Assembly: GCA_963924555.1 (NCBI GenBank)
Contig: OZ004587.1
Coordinates: 6,216,075 to 6,280,074, forward strand
From: Crambe crambe
Taxonomy: Eukaryota; Porifera; Demospongiae; Poecilosclerida; Crambeidae
Direction: 5' to 3'
DNA length: 64,000 nt
The notes below the pieces were generated by a model. The model ran no database searches, was not told the DNA's origin, and worked only from the letters and a program-made list of their open reading frames with translations. Each line of letters starts with the position of its first letter. The stretch's first letter is position 1. Shown here piece after piece: positions 35,701-47,507 of this stretch. The translations under genes were made by a program, and so were the position numbers.

Positions 35701-38700
35701 TCAATTCCTTAGAAGATTTTGATGTGAGTTTTATATGTAAGTGGCAGGCAGCTGCATACATAGAAAACTGTAATGCTTACCTCAAAGCACTTAGATAAGC
35801 CTAGTGCCTACAAGCTGCTTAGATAAGCCTTGTGCATGTGCCTGCTGCAGTAGAAATGTTGAGCTGATAGTTTATTTATGCTTTGCTGTTGAGTTATGAA
35901 GTGGCAGGCAGCTGCATGCATAGAAAGTTAAGTACTTACCACAAAGACAATCCACTTAGATAAGCCTAGCTCTACTATCCACCATGCTATAAACAAAGCG
36001 ATGTAGAAATCAATCAAGAAATTATAATTGCAGCATGTGCATAATTGCAGCATGTGAATAAATGCATGCGCAGGGCGCTACTATTGCACAACACATACGT
36101 ATGCCTGGGGCATTTTGGAGTGTAGATATATACAATTTCAATGAGTCATGACATGAGAGTCAGCTCGCTCGCTGCAATTCTTCATAGTTTTCTACTCTTG
36201 CAGTATTTGGATTCAATCAAACAGAGTTCAGGGGACTGGAACGAGGAGAGAGGTATGCTGTTGAGCTTGGCTTCTTATCAGGCAGATCTACTGCAGTTAT
36301 TACTGTTTTTATTACACTGAATTTCGGGACTGCAGGTAATTCAATGGCATTTTTGTATGCTATACAGCAAGTAGCTACATATGTAGTTTTTATTAGGAAA
36401 GAAAAAACTCATACATGGTGGTTAATTTTAGTTTGTTCATATTACAGGGAGAGGTGATGTACAATTAGGTACCACTTTTATAAGGATTTTCCCAAGTGAT
36501 CTTCCAAGACAACTGGTAACTTTTTCATTTTTTGTTGATTCAACTGCTCAAGAACTGGATGAGACATTCACCATCACTTTCACTATAACTACCTCTAATT
36601 TTGGAAGCATTAGCCCCCCACCGATAATCAGGAACACACTCCAGGGAACAATAGTGGATCGTAATGGTATGTATCACAATTAGTCAAATGAGCTCACATT
36701 ATAATCATAAGAGAGAGGAGAATTGAGATACATGTAGCAGTGTATGCCTTAGGTTTCTGAAACTGTGACTTTTGTCACTTTTGCAGAAGCTAGGAAGCTA
36801 CAGTTAGGTTAGTTAGTAGAACCAACTTAATTGGGCGTGGGCAGTGCACGAGAGCATTATGACCATGTCCACGCATTTGGGCTACGGACTGGAGCGACTA
36901 CAGGATCAACCTAAAGGTACCAGGTGTTCAGTAGAACTGCTGCTGTTTCGCTACAATGAAATGACCAATTCGCTATGGCTATACAACCAAGGACTTACTA
37001 AAATTCATGAAGAATTCTGAGGCCGATCTATTTATAATCCAGCTAAGCCTAAATCTGACTACTTGATACTTTACTATCTAACGATAGGCAGCTCTGATAC
37101 TATCTGCTGCTAGGCTAGCAAAGCGTAGCAACACTCAAATTCAGTGGCAGCTCAATGGTTCAACACCACTTATTTCTTAGGCCCGGTTGGCCATGTGCTT
37201 GTGCGTGTAGTCGGAATGCGTTTCCTTGGACACACCCATATGCTATGTGGTTTCTATGGTTTTGCACGTACCAGGCCCTCCACAATCATAATTAAAAAGG
37301 TAGGCTTGGGGACGAGGCTAACTTGTGGCCATATCAAAACAGAACTACATATGTAGCTACCAAGTGAAGTAAAAAAGCTAAGCTAGCAATATCGAGAAGT
37401 GTAGTTAAAAATTAATTATAAGGAATGTTTTGGTAAGATCTGAGTTGTTGCGTTAGGGTCATTTAATAATGATAGAGTAGTAAGTTCTGAGATGGAAATA
37501 ATTTCTTTACTTGGTAGCTAGCTAGCTTTGTAAGACCAGCATGAGAGGTGATACTTGGTTACTTTAAGTCTTGTCATTAATTTTTAATTTGCATATTATA
37601 TAGTGGCTGAGTTCCAGACAACAAATGATGATTATTTGATAAATGAACGTGATCTAATAATGCCAGTTAGGGTGGCAAAAAATCCAGATATAAGGCTAGC
37701 AAATCCAGTCTCATTGAGAGTAACTCCATTGACAGTTGATGCAGCAGTGCGAAGGGGTATTGTTGAAGATACAATTGTTCCTAATAATGACATATCTCCA
37801 AACAGAGCACGTAAGAGTTATTATATTTTATGTTTAAATATATCCAATCTAATACATTTACTCCCATAGAGAAAAGTGCTCTTACTGTCATAAATTCCCT
37901 CCCTTAGAGTAAAGTCTCATAAACCCACGCTATGAATAACAACAATTTTAGGTTTTCTGAAGCTGACTGTTGGAAGAAGATGATAATCTATGAGATAATG
38001 ATCAGATAACATTGTCATTAACTAAAGAGTCTATGTATTATGTTGGTAGTTTATAGCTGACTGTTGGAAGAGAAGATAATGATCTAATCAAAGAATCTAT
38101 TTCTGTCTCTGGGTAGTTTATAGCTGATTGTTGGAAAATGAAGAAGTCATCTGGTATTGGTGGAAACTTCATAACTATATTACTTGCAATTTTCCACTGG
38201 AAGAAATTATTGTCTAAGGCCTATTAATTTTGGTATTTTTTCAGTATTCTTTGGCGTCATACCTTCCACTAGCTTAGCTAGTTCACTGTCCTTAGCAAAC
38301 ACACAAAATGTGGGTGGAGGAACTCGTTGATAGCTGGGTGTGGTGGGCATGGGAGGAGTTCGAGTTGAGCCTAGCTCGTAGTCGTCATAGTCTTCGCAAA
38401 CGGCACGAGGCTCTAGAGTTGGCGTCTGAATAACCACACATCCCAGGACAAGGACAAGCCGTGGCAGGAGTTTTCGTTCACAAAACTTAGAACACGGTAG
38501 TCTGGTGATTATGGCCAATAAACAACCGAATCCGAGGGCGCAGCCCGAAGATAAGGTTGTTTATTTAGCCATAATCACCAGGACTACTGTGTTTTAACTG
38601 TTATATATCCCCAGGGTACACGATTTCATTGGTCGGTCTGTAGTTTTAGCTAGCTAGCTACCCCTTACTATTACTTATTTACTTCATCTTTGAATATTAT

Positions 38701-41700
38701 AGAGGAAGCAGACTTTGATGGCACTGTACTTGAAATAGTTTACCCTGCTGATGAAGGTTTACCTTCACCGATATTTAATGTGAGAGCAGATATTCCTGTA
38801 GTGAATGACCCCATTGATGAGGCACATGAACAACAATTCATAGCCTTTTTGGAGGTAATCAATGCCACCAACCCCAGTACTAGCAGCAGTGTGAGCAACA
38901 ATTTTTCTCCTCGCAATACCTCCATCTGCAGAATAAATGATGATGATTGTAAGTGCTGTATATTACTATAGTACCGTAGAAAAGTTAAATTTGCCAGTGA
39001 ATTAAATCTGACAGTTTGATGGTCCATCTTAGAACTGCCAATAATAATGTCTGCCAATATCTATAACTAGCTCTAGCTCTATAGGGCTAGGGGCCAGGGG
39101 TGGGGCTCGAGTGTATGAGCTGCATGCAAGACTACATAATAGCTATAGCTAGCTCCATTTCCAGCTGTTTTGCGTCTCTTTGAAAGTTCTTGAAGAAGGA
39201 GGAAGTGAGCAGGCAGCTGACATCAATCTTGGAATGTTGCCAACTATGTATACATTGCTATCTGATAGCATACGTAGCTATGGGTCCTCTGAGTTTCCTT
39301 CTTCCCTTTGACGTCCCCCACGTTTGGATTTCAGATACATTATAGCCTCCAACACAACTAGTCAAGTGAAACTCCATGGCTTACTCCTGGCTTGCTTGGC
39401 ACTCGACTGATCGCATGTGCATGATAACGCGTCGCCGCCTTTAGTCAAATTAATAGTCAAAAGCCTTCTATGGTTCAAACGCCAAATAAAACTACCGCCA
39501 AAATTTACTCGTATACATTATCAAATTATAATCTCACACTATGTAGCTATCAATACTTTTTAGCCATTCAAATTGACTTCTGAAATCCTTGAAGCCTAAT
39601 GATTTAAGCTGCTAGATCACGTACCACCTTATAATATCATGCTCATAGACCATGCACTCAAAACTATAATAATGTATAGTCTGTACTGAGTCATAATTAT
39701 TACAATAGACCAATGTAGAATTATATTATTATAGCTCTTCAGATTGGATTCCTGCAGCAGTCATATAACTTCACAGAACCTAGAGGCAGACCTGTGATTA
39801 CTGATGTGATAATACTGAAAGAAAATAATGTTGTAACTGAACAACAATATTCAGTGGTTATTACTCCTTCCACTCCTGCTGATCCTCGTTTGAATCCTGC
39901 TACACTAGAACCTGATGGTGGTGGAATTCATGATTACAGTCTTGGAACAGCTGGACAAACTTTTTCAGTACAAGATTTTGAGCCTAATCAACAGAGTATA
40001 ACATTTCCCTTTCGTCTGAATGGTGATACATTTCCAGAAGGTTTAGAAACCTTTCAAGTAACTATTACACCCAGTGAAGGATTTCCTAACTATGGAAATC
40101 CAGTAACTCTCTTCACTACCACTTTAATTAATATTATAGATGATGATAGTAAGTTCAAAGCAATAATTTTCATGATCCTTTACATTTAATTTTCCTAACT
40201 TTTAGGTGCTGTCGTTGGATTTGAGCAGCCAGAATACTTTGTTAATGAGACTGATGGTTTCGTGGAAATCTGTGTCAATGTGACCAACCCACCAGCAACT
40301 GTTGACCTTGTGTTTAATATTATCACAGAATACCAGACAAGGACAGGAACAGCAAGTAATAATTATAGTGGCACCATTTTGTGAATGAAAATTATATATG
40401 TAGGTGGAGCTGATTTCACACAGGTTGGACCATTCATGGGGTTTAATCAATTTCTTGCCAACTCACCAATTCGCAGAGATTGCTTCAACATTGCTATTAC
40501 CAATGATGACATCACTGAAATTGATGAATCATTCACTCTCGTCTTGAGGCAGGATCCGCTTTCTCCCCCAAGTTCTAGTATACTGATTCAACCTAATACC
40601 ACTATAGTCACTATCTCAGATGGAGTAGGTACTGTGGTATTCTACATAATAGCTACTTGTTATAGAATTCAGTTCAGTGTATTTAATTTCTGATGCAGAG
40701 ACTGTTATTGGATTTATTAATCCACCATATGTTGCTAATGAAAGGGATGGAGTGACTTTCCTAAGATTTGGAGTAATAACTGGAAATTTGCAAAGAGAAA
40801 CATCTGTAGAACTGTCTCTTTCCAATGGATCGGCTATTTGTAAGTTTGCCAGGAAAAAAAGGGTCAAATTTGAATGAAAGGGAGAATATAGGGAGGAGTT
40901 TATGTGACTGCCACCATGGTACAAAATTCATTCCATTAGCTAATAATACAAATTATTTTTATGCTAATATTAATTGATGGTGCAAATATTAGCATGAAAA
41001 ATATTATGCTGATTAATCACTACGTAATTATATAGTTGGCAGTGATTTCATCTATCCTGGACCTCGAAGATTTACTTTGAATGGTGCTAACAGTTTTATA
41101 ACTGTCAATATCACACTTATCAATGATAATATAATCGAACTGTCTGAGACATTTCAATCGAATCTGAGATTCTTTGGTCCACCACCTGAAAATGTGGCCA
41201 TTCATCCTGCAACTGCACAAATTACAATATTGGATGATGATAGTAAGTCACTATAGCTATCATAATAACTGACATGGTGTCATTTTCGTGTTTTAGCTAT
41301 TAATTTTATGAACCATTCATGTTTTAGAACCCCCCATCCATTTTGTATATCAAAGCCACAAAATACACAAATATTTACCCTACTACTTATAACATGCCTA
41401 GCTAACTTAAGTCTTTTAATGTGTGCATATGAGGATGATGTGATAGTGCATGAGGTTACATAATGCAAGAGCCAAAGTCTTTTAATGCGTGCCTCATTCA
41501 AAGACACAAAGTTAGCTAGGCTTGTCATGTTGCTTGGTCACATGACTTGGGTCTAATCAGATTTCAGTTGGTCCTTACTCGATGAACACTCTTGTGTCTC
41601 ACCATACTCTTTCTTTTATAGTACCTAGGAAGTTTCGACACACATTTGATTTCAGTGTTTTATAGCTAAAGAATATCTTTTTAATAATATACAAATATTC

Positions 41701-43838
41701 CCTGTTTGAAACCCAATACAAACTATAGTGAAATGCCAAAGTCTATAAGGGAGACATTCAGTTCCTATTTTATTGTAAGCATTTGGGACTGACGCTGGAA
41801 GGTCATAGTCCTAGTGGATCTCCACTGGGCTTCTAGCTATGTACCTTCAGCACAGTCCTGAAGTGTGCAATAAAATTAATGATAAATGTTTATTGCACCT
41901 AAAAGTGAGATTTAACACACATGTTTCAGAGGACACAAGTCATGTGACCAGTAATTATTATTGCTATGAAGAATATTTTAGTTCAATTAAGTAGGGTCAT
42001 CCCTTACACACAATCATTAGCTATACTACACGGTTGTTATGGTTATCCCATTAGGGAAGTTGTAAACACATAATCACTTGTTTATTTTACCAACATCCGT
42101 CTATTATGGTATGCTGAATTACAGGTATTTGTCTCAGAACTCTCTACACAGCTACTCTTTCTAATGGAGATACTTTACTGAGTCCTTGTCCTAACAAGAG
42201 CCTTAGTAATAACATCAGTGCCTCAATCTGTCCATGCCTTCAAGGATACTTTAGGAATGCTGCTGAAGGTCCAGACGTTGCCTGTACCAGTATGTTACAA
42301 TCTTAATGTGCATGACTACTACTGTGAATGTACATGTTAAACATTGTGTAGGACCCCCAAGTGCTTGTAGGGATCTGCAAGTATTTGAACCCAGGACAAG
42401 AGCAAATTCAATCACTATTAGATGGCAGCGTCCCCTGATAACAGGCAGGGATGATTATTTCTATAATATACACTTCAGCAGCAATGGGACATTTGTACAG
42501 CACAACCGAAGTCCTCTGATAAAGAGCGGCAATTTTGTGGAGTACACTCTCTCAGGTTTGAGGGTACTCACAGATTTCACTATTCGTGTGTCGGTGCATA
42601 ATGGAGTCAGTGATCAGGACCCTAGTGGTGAAGAACAGAGGAGATGTGAAGTCAATGGGACCACAGGAGATATAAGTATGGTGTTTAAAAGGCACTGAAA
42701 AAGAGAGCCTGCATGGAGAAGCAAAATGGGGATATCTAAGAACCAGTATAGATTTGATTGCTATAGTGCATGGAACCTCACTTTACGAGGTTATTTTGAA
42801 TAGAGTGTACATGGACAGTATAATTATATAGCTAGCTATCCTTTATTGAAAGGTTTTTCTCTTTCACTGGCTATAATAGCTATTTCATACTGGGATCAGG
42901 CCTCCAGATGTTGTCAAATGTCCAAGCAATGTCTGACTCAATAGATATGTGCAGCCAGCAGTTGATAATATAATACTATGAAAAATAAGAGATTTCCCAA
43001 AAGGAAATATACACAAGGGCATGGCATACATGTATGTCCCCCCCTTTTTTCAGAGTTCATTCGCGTGCGTTGACTTGTAAATTATAAATTGTGTTATCTA
43101 TTCCTTATGACGCTGTTTAGTAGTCTTAACCTGGCCAACTAGTATAAGGCTCTTCAGACTTCTTACGGCAGTAAGTTACATTCGAGCGAGTGATTTTAAT
43201 TGATGGGCGTGGCTTTCGGTTAAAATTTTCGCGCGCTACTTTTTAATTTCCCCCCTCTTTTCTGATATTCTGGCTACGCCTCTGTATGATGAAATAAGGA
43301 AGCATGCCGTTGCCCTTGTGTATCCTATGGATTTCCTTATCAAGTTTCTGTCAGATTTCAGACTAGGGTATCATAGTGTAACTAAGCCCTTACCCTGACT
43401 TCTTGAGTAGCAGCTATATAGCTGTAAATAGTATTATGTAGCTCTGCTAAGCATTAGCTATGTACAGTACATGCTCATAACAATATGAAAAACCTTTATT
43501 CTTTTAGATCCTCAAGCTCCTCGTTCTGTAATGTCCCTGTGCAATGTGATTTTGTGGAAGGTCCCTCGGAGAGCTTACGGGGTCATCACAGGCTACGATG
43601 TTCATATGCTTATCCCAGACACCCCTCAGAGTATCATGGTGCATCATGACAGAAATGAATTCAATCATGTGGTATCTGATAGGGAGCGTGCTTTGGGACC
43701 ACAAGAGAATATCCAAGTTCAGGTAGCTGCTAGCCATGATAATCAGCTTGGTTAAACTAACTTATTTTCTTGTAGGTTCGTGCTGTGACCAGATCTGCCA
43801 ATGGCACTTGGAGTGAACTTATAAAATTGTGTGCTTGA
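32735..43838 (+). CDS. Gene 3: secreted Calx-beta / Cys-rich / FN3 protein, complete, about 1347 aa
   Basis: Exons: 32735-32780, 33120-33146, 33315-33446, 33562-33783, 34293-34499, 34549-34773, 34996-35409, 35488-35550, 36204-36335, 36448-36666, 37604-37810, 38703-38948, 39735-40148, 40206-40355, 40404-40628, 40699-40839, 41036-41242, 42125-42289, 42352-42675, 43508-43722, 43776-43838. Signal peptide MAHTTIVVFYLLAITG is followed by VTVKSQDPI, modules A-B-C, a 21-residue Thr/Pro linker, A-B-C-D-E, a Cys-rich region and two FN3 domains. The second B module has a Ser-rich insert shared only with gene 1. From this B module to the first FN3 exon, introns included, it is almost identical to gene 1. 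Introns 36667-37603, 37811-38702, 38949-39734 and 42676-43507 are enlarged by inserted DNA. All exons keep frame. Likely a secreted Ca2+-dependent adhesion or matrix protein (inferred). Confidence 0.85.
36804..37322. mobile_element. Inserted segment in gene 3 intron carrying one end of the TAGCCTCG TIR family
   Basis: Relative to gene 1, this intron is interrupted between GAAGCTA..TTAG and AACTTGTGGCCAT. The right end reads, in reverse complement, TAGCCTCGTCCCCAAGCC, then GGGCCTGGTACGTGC, as in the element at 5607-6237. A matching left end was not found, so this is a truncated or diverged copy. Confidence 0.5.
38207..38518 (-). pseudogene. Fragment of a transposon-like ORF in a gene 3 intron
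   Basis: An open frame of 103 codons on the - strand contains CEDYDDYELGSTRTPP and ELAKLVEGMTPKNTEK. The last motif resembles the start of the N-terminal domain of Crypton-like tyrosine recombinases in invertebrates (recognition from memory, weak). Similarity stops at NTEK. The ATG lies inside the arm of the adjacent palindrome. It is not part of gene 3. Confidence 0.3.
38482..38600. repeat. Palindrome with CGAGGGCGCAGCCCGA centre
   Basis: Arms GTGATTATGGCCAATAAACA and TGTTTATTTAGCCATAATCAC pair over about 38 bp with small gaps. The centre GAGGGCGCAGCCCG resembles that of the Helitron-side palindrome at 6286-6411, although the arms are unrelated. Confidence 0.6.
43037..43292. other. Inserted segment of unknown origin in the gene 3 FN3-FN3 intron
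   Basis: The same intron in genes 1, 2 and 5 lacks this segment, which begins near CCCCCCC and ends near CTGATATTCTGGCTACGCC. It is CpG-richer than the surroundings (CGCGTGCG, CGCGCGC). No TIR or ORF recognised. Confidence 0.35.
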
Positions 43839-43905
43839 AATTTTATTAGTTTCCTAACTGATAGCTACATGCTAGCATAATAATACGTAGTTTGCAGCTT
43901 GCACC

Positions 43906-43996
43906 TCTGCCCCGCCCCGGCCCCCATGCAAATTAAAATTATTATTTTGCGCGCATGTAGTCAATAAGCAGACGCAGTCCATCGTTCATTGGTGAG
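43906..43996 (+). promoter_or_regulatory. Putative promoter and untranslated first exon of copy 4a
   Basis: Contains CCCCGCCCCGGCCCCC, the AT-rich stretch, GCGCGCATGTAG, GACGCAGTCCATCGTTCATTGG in part, and donor GTGAGTCAG at 43997. The acceptor is ATGCAG ending at 44836. The promoter block looks intact although the gene it serves is truncated. Confidence 0.35.
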
Positions 43997-44881
43997 GTGA
44001 GTCAGTTAGCAGCTAAAGCAAAGCTGTGATGTTACCAAGAGGCAATTGCTCTAGTCTTACATACGTAGCTACAATTTTTGATAGCTATTATGACATTGTG
44101 AGATCTATTTATAGCTAGTCCTAGCAAGACTTAGAACTTGACACTCACAGTGGAGCTTTAGCTAGCTACAATAGTTCAAGAAGGAGCATGTCATGGACAG
44201 AATAAGATATTAATCCTGAAATGAATTCTAGTATGGGTATAATAATTTTATATATAGCTGTATAGCCAAGGGCTTAAGGCATAGCTACACCAGGGCAATA
44301 GACCCCTTGCCTAGCTCTTAAAGGAGGTGATTTCTTTGCCATTATAATTATGTATGGAGTCCGAGGGTTCTTTCCAGTGAAACTGATCAGAGCGATGCTT
44401 GAATACCACAAAATATTCTTGTGGCTATTAAAATAAGAAAAATGGGCCCCATCAAAGTGGTGTTGCACCTCTCTAACACCCTTCGGGGAGAACCCTGAGT
44501 CCTATTGAGATCAGAAGAAAAACACTGGTAGTCGCTCTTCACTATGCAAACATCTTTAGCTTATAAATAACCTTTGTAGCTAAGCCCTATATATAGCTAA
44601 TTATGAGATGGCAGCAACCACACCTCTTTTGGATGAATTGGGAATGTATATATAGCTACAGTACTTATTGTGTGCATGCATGGAACATAGCTAACTAGCT
44701 ATGCAATGACTTGCTACAAAAATCAGTGCCATTGATTTATGCAGTGACTGTGTAGTTTTCATAGTGCATGTAGCCCCTGTCTGCATGAAAGATGTAACTA
44801 TACGTAGCTATCGAATGTATTGATTTTGATATGCAGCTTGGGAATTGGATCGTGCCAAAGGTCTAGAGTTCAAGCACTAAT

Positions 44882-45831
44882 ATGGCCCACACTACAATAG
44901 TAGTGTTTTGTCTACTTGCCATTTCAGGTAATTCATGTATTAATTACTACAAACTCTATAGTTGAGGTTCAGTATGACCTCATACTCGGCTAGCCTGCTT
45001 TTTTGGTGTAGCTATAAGTGTTAAGGTTCAGTATGGTCAGCTTTATGGATTTGTAGCATACACATTATTAATGCCCATTGATTTTAGTTATTTAAAGCAG
45101 CTATATTTGCGATGCTATCTAAAATTGTTACTCATAAAGCAATTCATTCAGCCAGCAGCAAAAAGGTTAAATTAGCTGATATTGTTCCTTCTCGTATGTT
45201 TATCAGTCCATAAGCAATAGCTCATAATTACAAGATCTATTATAGTAATTATTTCAATCTTGATTTGTGTAGTGACTGTGAAGTCCCAGGATCCTATTGG
45301 TAAGCAATGACAAGAACTAATAATTATAATAAGCATTAAATTTTTATTTGTAAGTGAGAAAAAATGTGTTTTAAAAGGGTCATGCAGTACAGTTCCTTCG
45401 CTGCACTGCCTCTGTATCAGGTACTCAAGATCTTCATATTATTACAAAACTACTACTCCTACTTCACTCCTAGAAACACTATATTATAGATGATGATGGT
45501 AAGTTAAAAATAATTTCCATGCGTAATTGTCAGCACAACATGTTTTCAACCAACTGTAAGCCATTTCCTTACTATTTTCCCAAGGTCTGTTCCTACAACT
45601 GTATTTACTACACCTGTGACTTCTCTACCGACTTCTGAAATGATAGGTATAATAGCTAATAATTTTCCATGCATACGCACTCTGTGGTATGTAGCTACTT
45701 GGTAGATAAATATATTTTGTTCATAGTTTTCTACTCTTGCAGTATTTGGATTCAATCAAACAGAGTTCAGGGGACTGGAACGAGGAGAGAATTATGCTGT
45801 TGAGGTTGGCTTCTTATCAGATCTTATCTAG
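44882..45831 (+). pseudogene. Copy 4a: truncated remnant of the Calx-beta/FN3 family
   Basis: An intact signal exon (44882-44927) and short exon (45273-45299) are followed by a deletion. It runs from the intron before module A into the last 20 or so bases of module C (tail ends 45498, followed by a normal donor). The linker exon (45585-45646) has a mutated acceptor: the family reads CAG-GG, here it reads CAAGG, which moves the splice site by one base and shifts the frame. The next module A exon starts at 45743 but breaks off at codon TCA and runs into a TAG at 45829-45831. No B-E modules or FN3 exons follow before the next signal exon at 46013. A 39-bp inverted repeat flanks the 3' remnants (45434-45472 and 45839-45877). 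Confidence 0.75.
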
Positions 45832-45877
45832 GCCTCCTTAGGAGTGAAGTAGGAGTAGTAGTTTTGTAATAATATGA
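45434..45877. repeat. 39-bp inverted repeat around the broken core of copy 4a
   Basis: 45434-45472 (TCATATTATTACAAAACTAC...) and 45839-45877 are exact reverse complements with 366 bp between. The enclosed segment holds the C-module tail, linker and partial A exon. Neither arm occurs in intact copies at these positions. Confidence 0.8.
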
Positions 45878-46250
45878 TTTCTGTGATTCTTGAGTTTGGT
45901 GATGGGTATGGGTAAGGGATTACTTGACTCACTTATTGATTTTGATATACAGCTAGGTTGGGAAATCGAACTAATCATCTGGATTGTGCAAGGTCTAGAG
46001 TCAAGCACTAATATGGCCCACACTACAATAGTAGTGTTTTGTCTACTTGCCATTACAGGTAATTCATGCATAGTTGAGGTTCAAACCCAGCTGGCCTACT
46101 TTTTTGTGGGGGATGGTGTAGCTATACGTAAGTATGAGGTTAAGGTTCAGTATGGTCAGCTTTATGGATTTGTAGCGTACACATTATTAATGCCCATTGA
46201 TTTTAGTTATTTAAAGCAGCTACATATATTTTGTGATGTTATCTAAAATT

Positions 46251-46477
46251 GTGATAGTACTTGAGAAAAGGGGTCTTATCGCGCAAAAATTCAAAACGGA
46301 GTTATTGGTATCATTCTAAAGCTCTTAAACTGGAGATGTATAAATCAAATTTATACACCACTTTGTTCCTGAGTTATACTTAATTGAATTTTACATCTCA
46401 TGTACATTTTATATGTAGCTTGTAACTTTATAAGCAGCTTTTAATGTTTTGCACGATAAGACCAAGTACTATCACAA
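46251..46477. mobile_element. 227-bp MITE, copy 2, in an intron of copy 4b
   Basis: Same family as 1194-1420, with TIR GTGATAGTACTTGAG. Flanked by AATT (46247-46250 and 46478-46481). The same intron position in genes 2 and 3 reads TAAA(T)TTGTT without an insert, which gives an empty site. Part of the right TIR is deleted (AGACCAAGTACT). Confidence 0.8.
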
Positions 46478-46825
46478 TTGTTACTCATAAAGCAATTCAT
46501 TCAGCCTGCAGCAAAAGGTTAAATTAGCTGATATTGATCCTTCTCCTATCTTTATCAGTTATTATTCCATAGTTGCAAGATATATTATTATAGTAATTAT
46601 TCAATCTTGATTTGTGTAGTGACTGTGAAGTCCCAGGATCCTATTGGTAAGCAATGACAAGATGATGCTATAGAACAATCCCATAAGTCAATCTGTAGAA
46701 GCTAACTATTTAATAGCGATAATGATAAGAGTTCATTCCTAGTCTAGTCCTCAATGTTAGTCCCAGATGTAAGCTCTACATGATAAGTCTACAAAATCTG
46801 TTTACAAAATTGCAGAATTTATTTC

Positions 46826-47507
46826 AGGGGTGAGTTCGTCTCTCCTCTTGTAATAAGGTCTGAAGTCTGCTTCCACTTGTGGGGGCCATCCCTCCTTCAC
46901 AAAACACAAAACTTTGCTTAGCTCCATATCAGTAGCATGCAGATACTCTCTTTAGCTGAGTGGCTGTCACTGGCAAACTTTCAATCTGCTGGACATTAAA
47001 AGGGCTGGGCTCCCAACAATGTCCTTCTGAATCTCCTTCACTCAACGGTAGTCTAGATAAACTGTCAGTGTTAGAGTGAGTCTGTGTTGGTCTGAATTTG
47101 ATATCATAATTGTATGCTCCCAGTTGAATAGCCCATCGCTGCAACCGTGCAGCGGCCATGACAGGAACTCCCTTTTTCTGACCAAATATAGCTGTAAGTG
47201 GTTTATGGTCAGTTTCTAACGTGAATTTCCAACCGTATAGATAACAGTGAAACTTCCTTATGCCATATACAAGTAAGAGAGCTTCCTTTTCAATTTGGGA
47301 GTAATTTTGCTCTGCCTTGGATAGAGTTTGCAAGGCAAAAGCAACAGGACGTTTGAGGCCCTCAGGAGTGACATGCGAAATTATTGCTCCGACTCTGTAT
47401 GCAGAAGCATCTCCTGCTAACACCAGTGGTAGTGTTGAGTCATAGTGCATGAGCACTTGGGATGACACCAGGGCATCCTTGGCCTTCTGCTTACAGTGTA
47501 GCATTGT
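46826..47507 (-). pseudogene. Ty3/gypsy pol fragment: RNase H and linker to integrase
   Basis: The - strand ORF 47504-46929 shows the RNase H core: DASAYRVGAIISH, EKEALLLVYGIRKFH, TDHKPL and NTDSLSRLPL. After a one-base frameshift near 46937 the reading continues to about 46826 with ATDMELSKVL and PYYKRRDELT, the usual stretch before a gypsy integrase. No LTRs, protease or catalytic RT motif (YxDD) remain. It sits antisense in an intron of copy 4b, at a position where gene 2 has plain intron. Confidence 0.8.

Noticed and set aside
37144..37356. 70-aa ORF in a gene 3 intron
   Set aside because: Overlaps the end of a TIR-family insertion and matches no domain I recognise.
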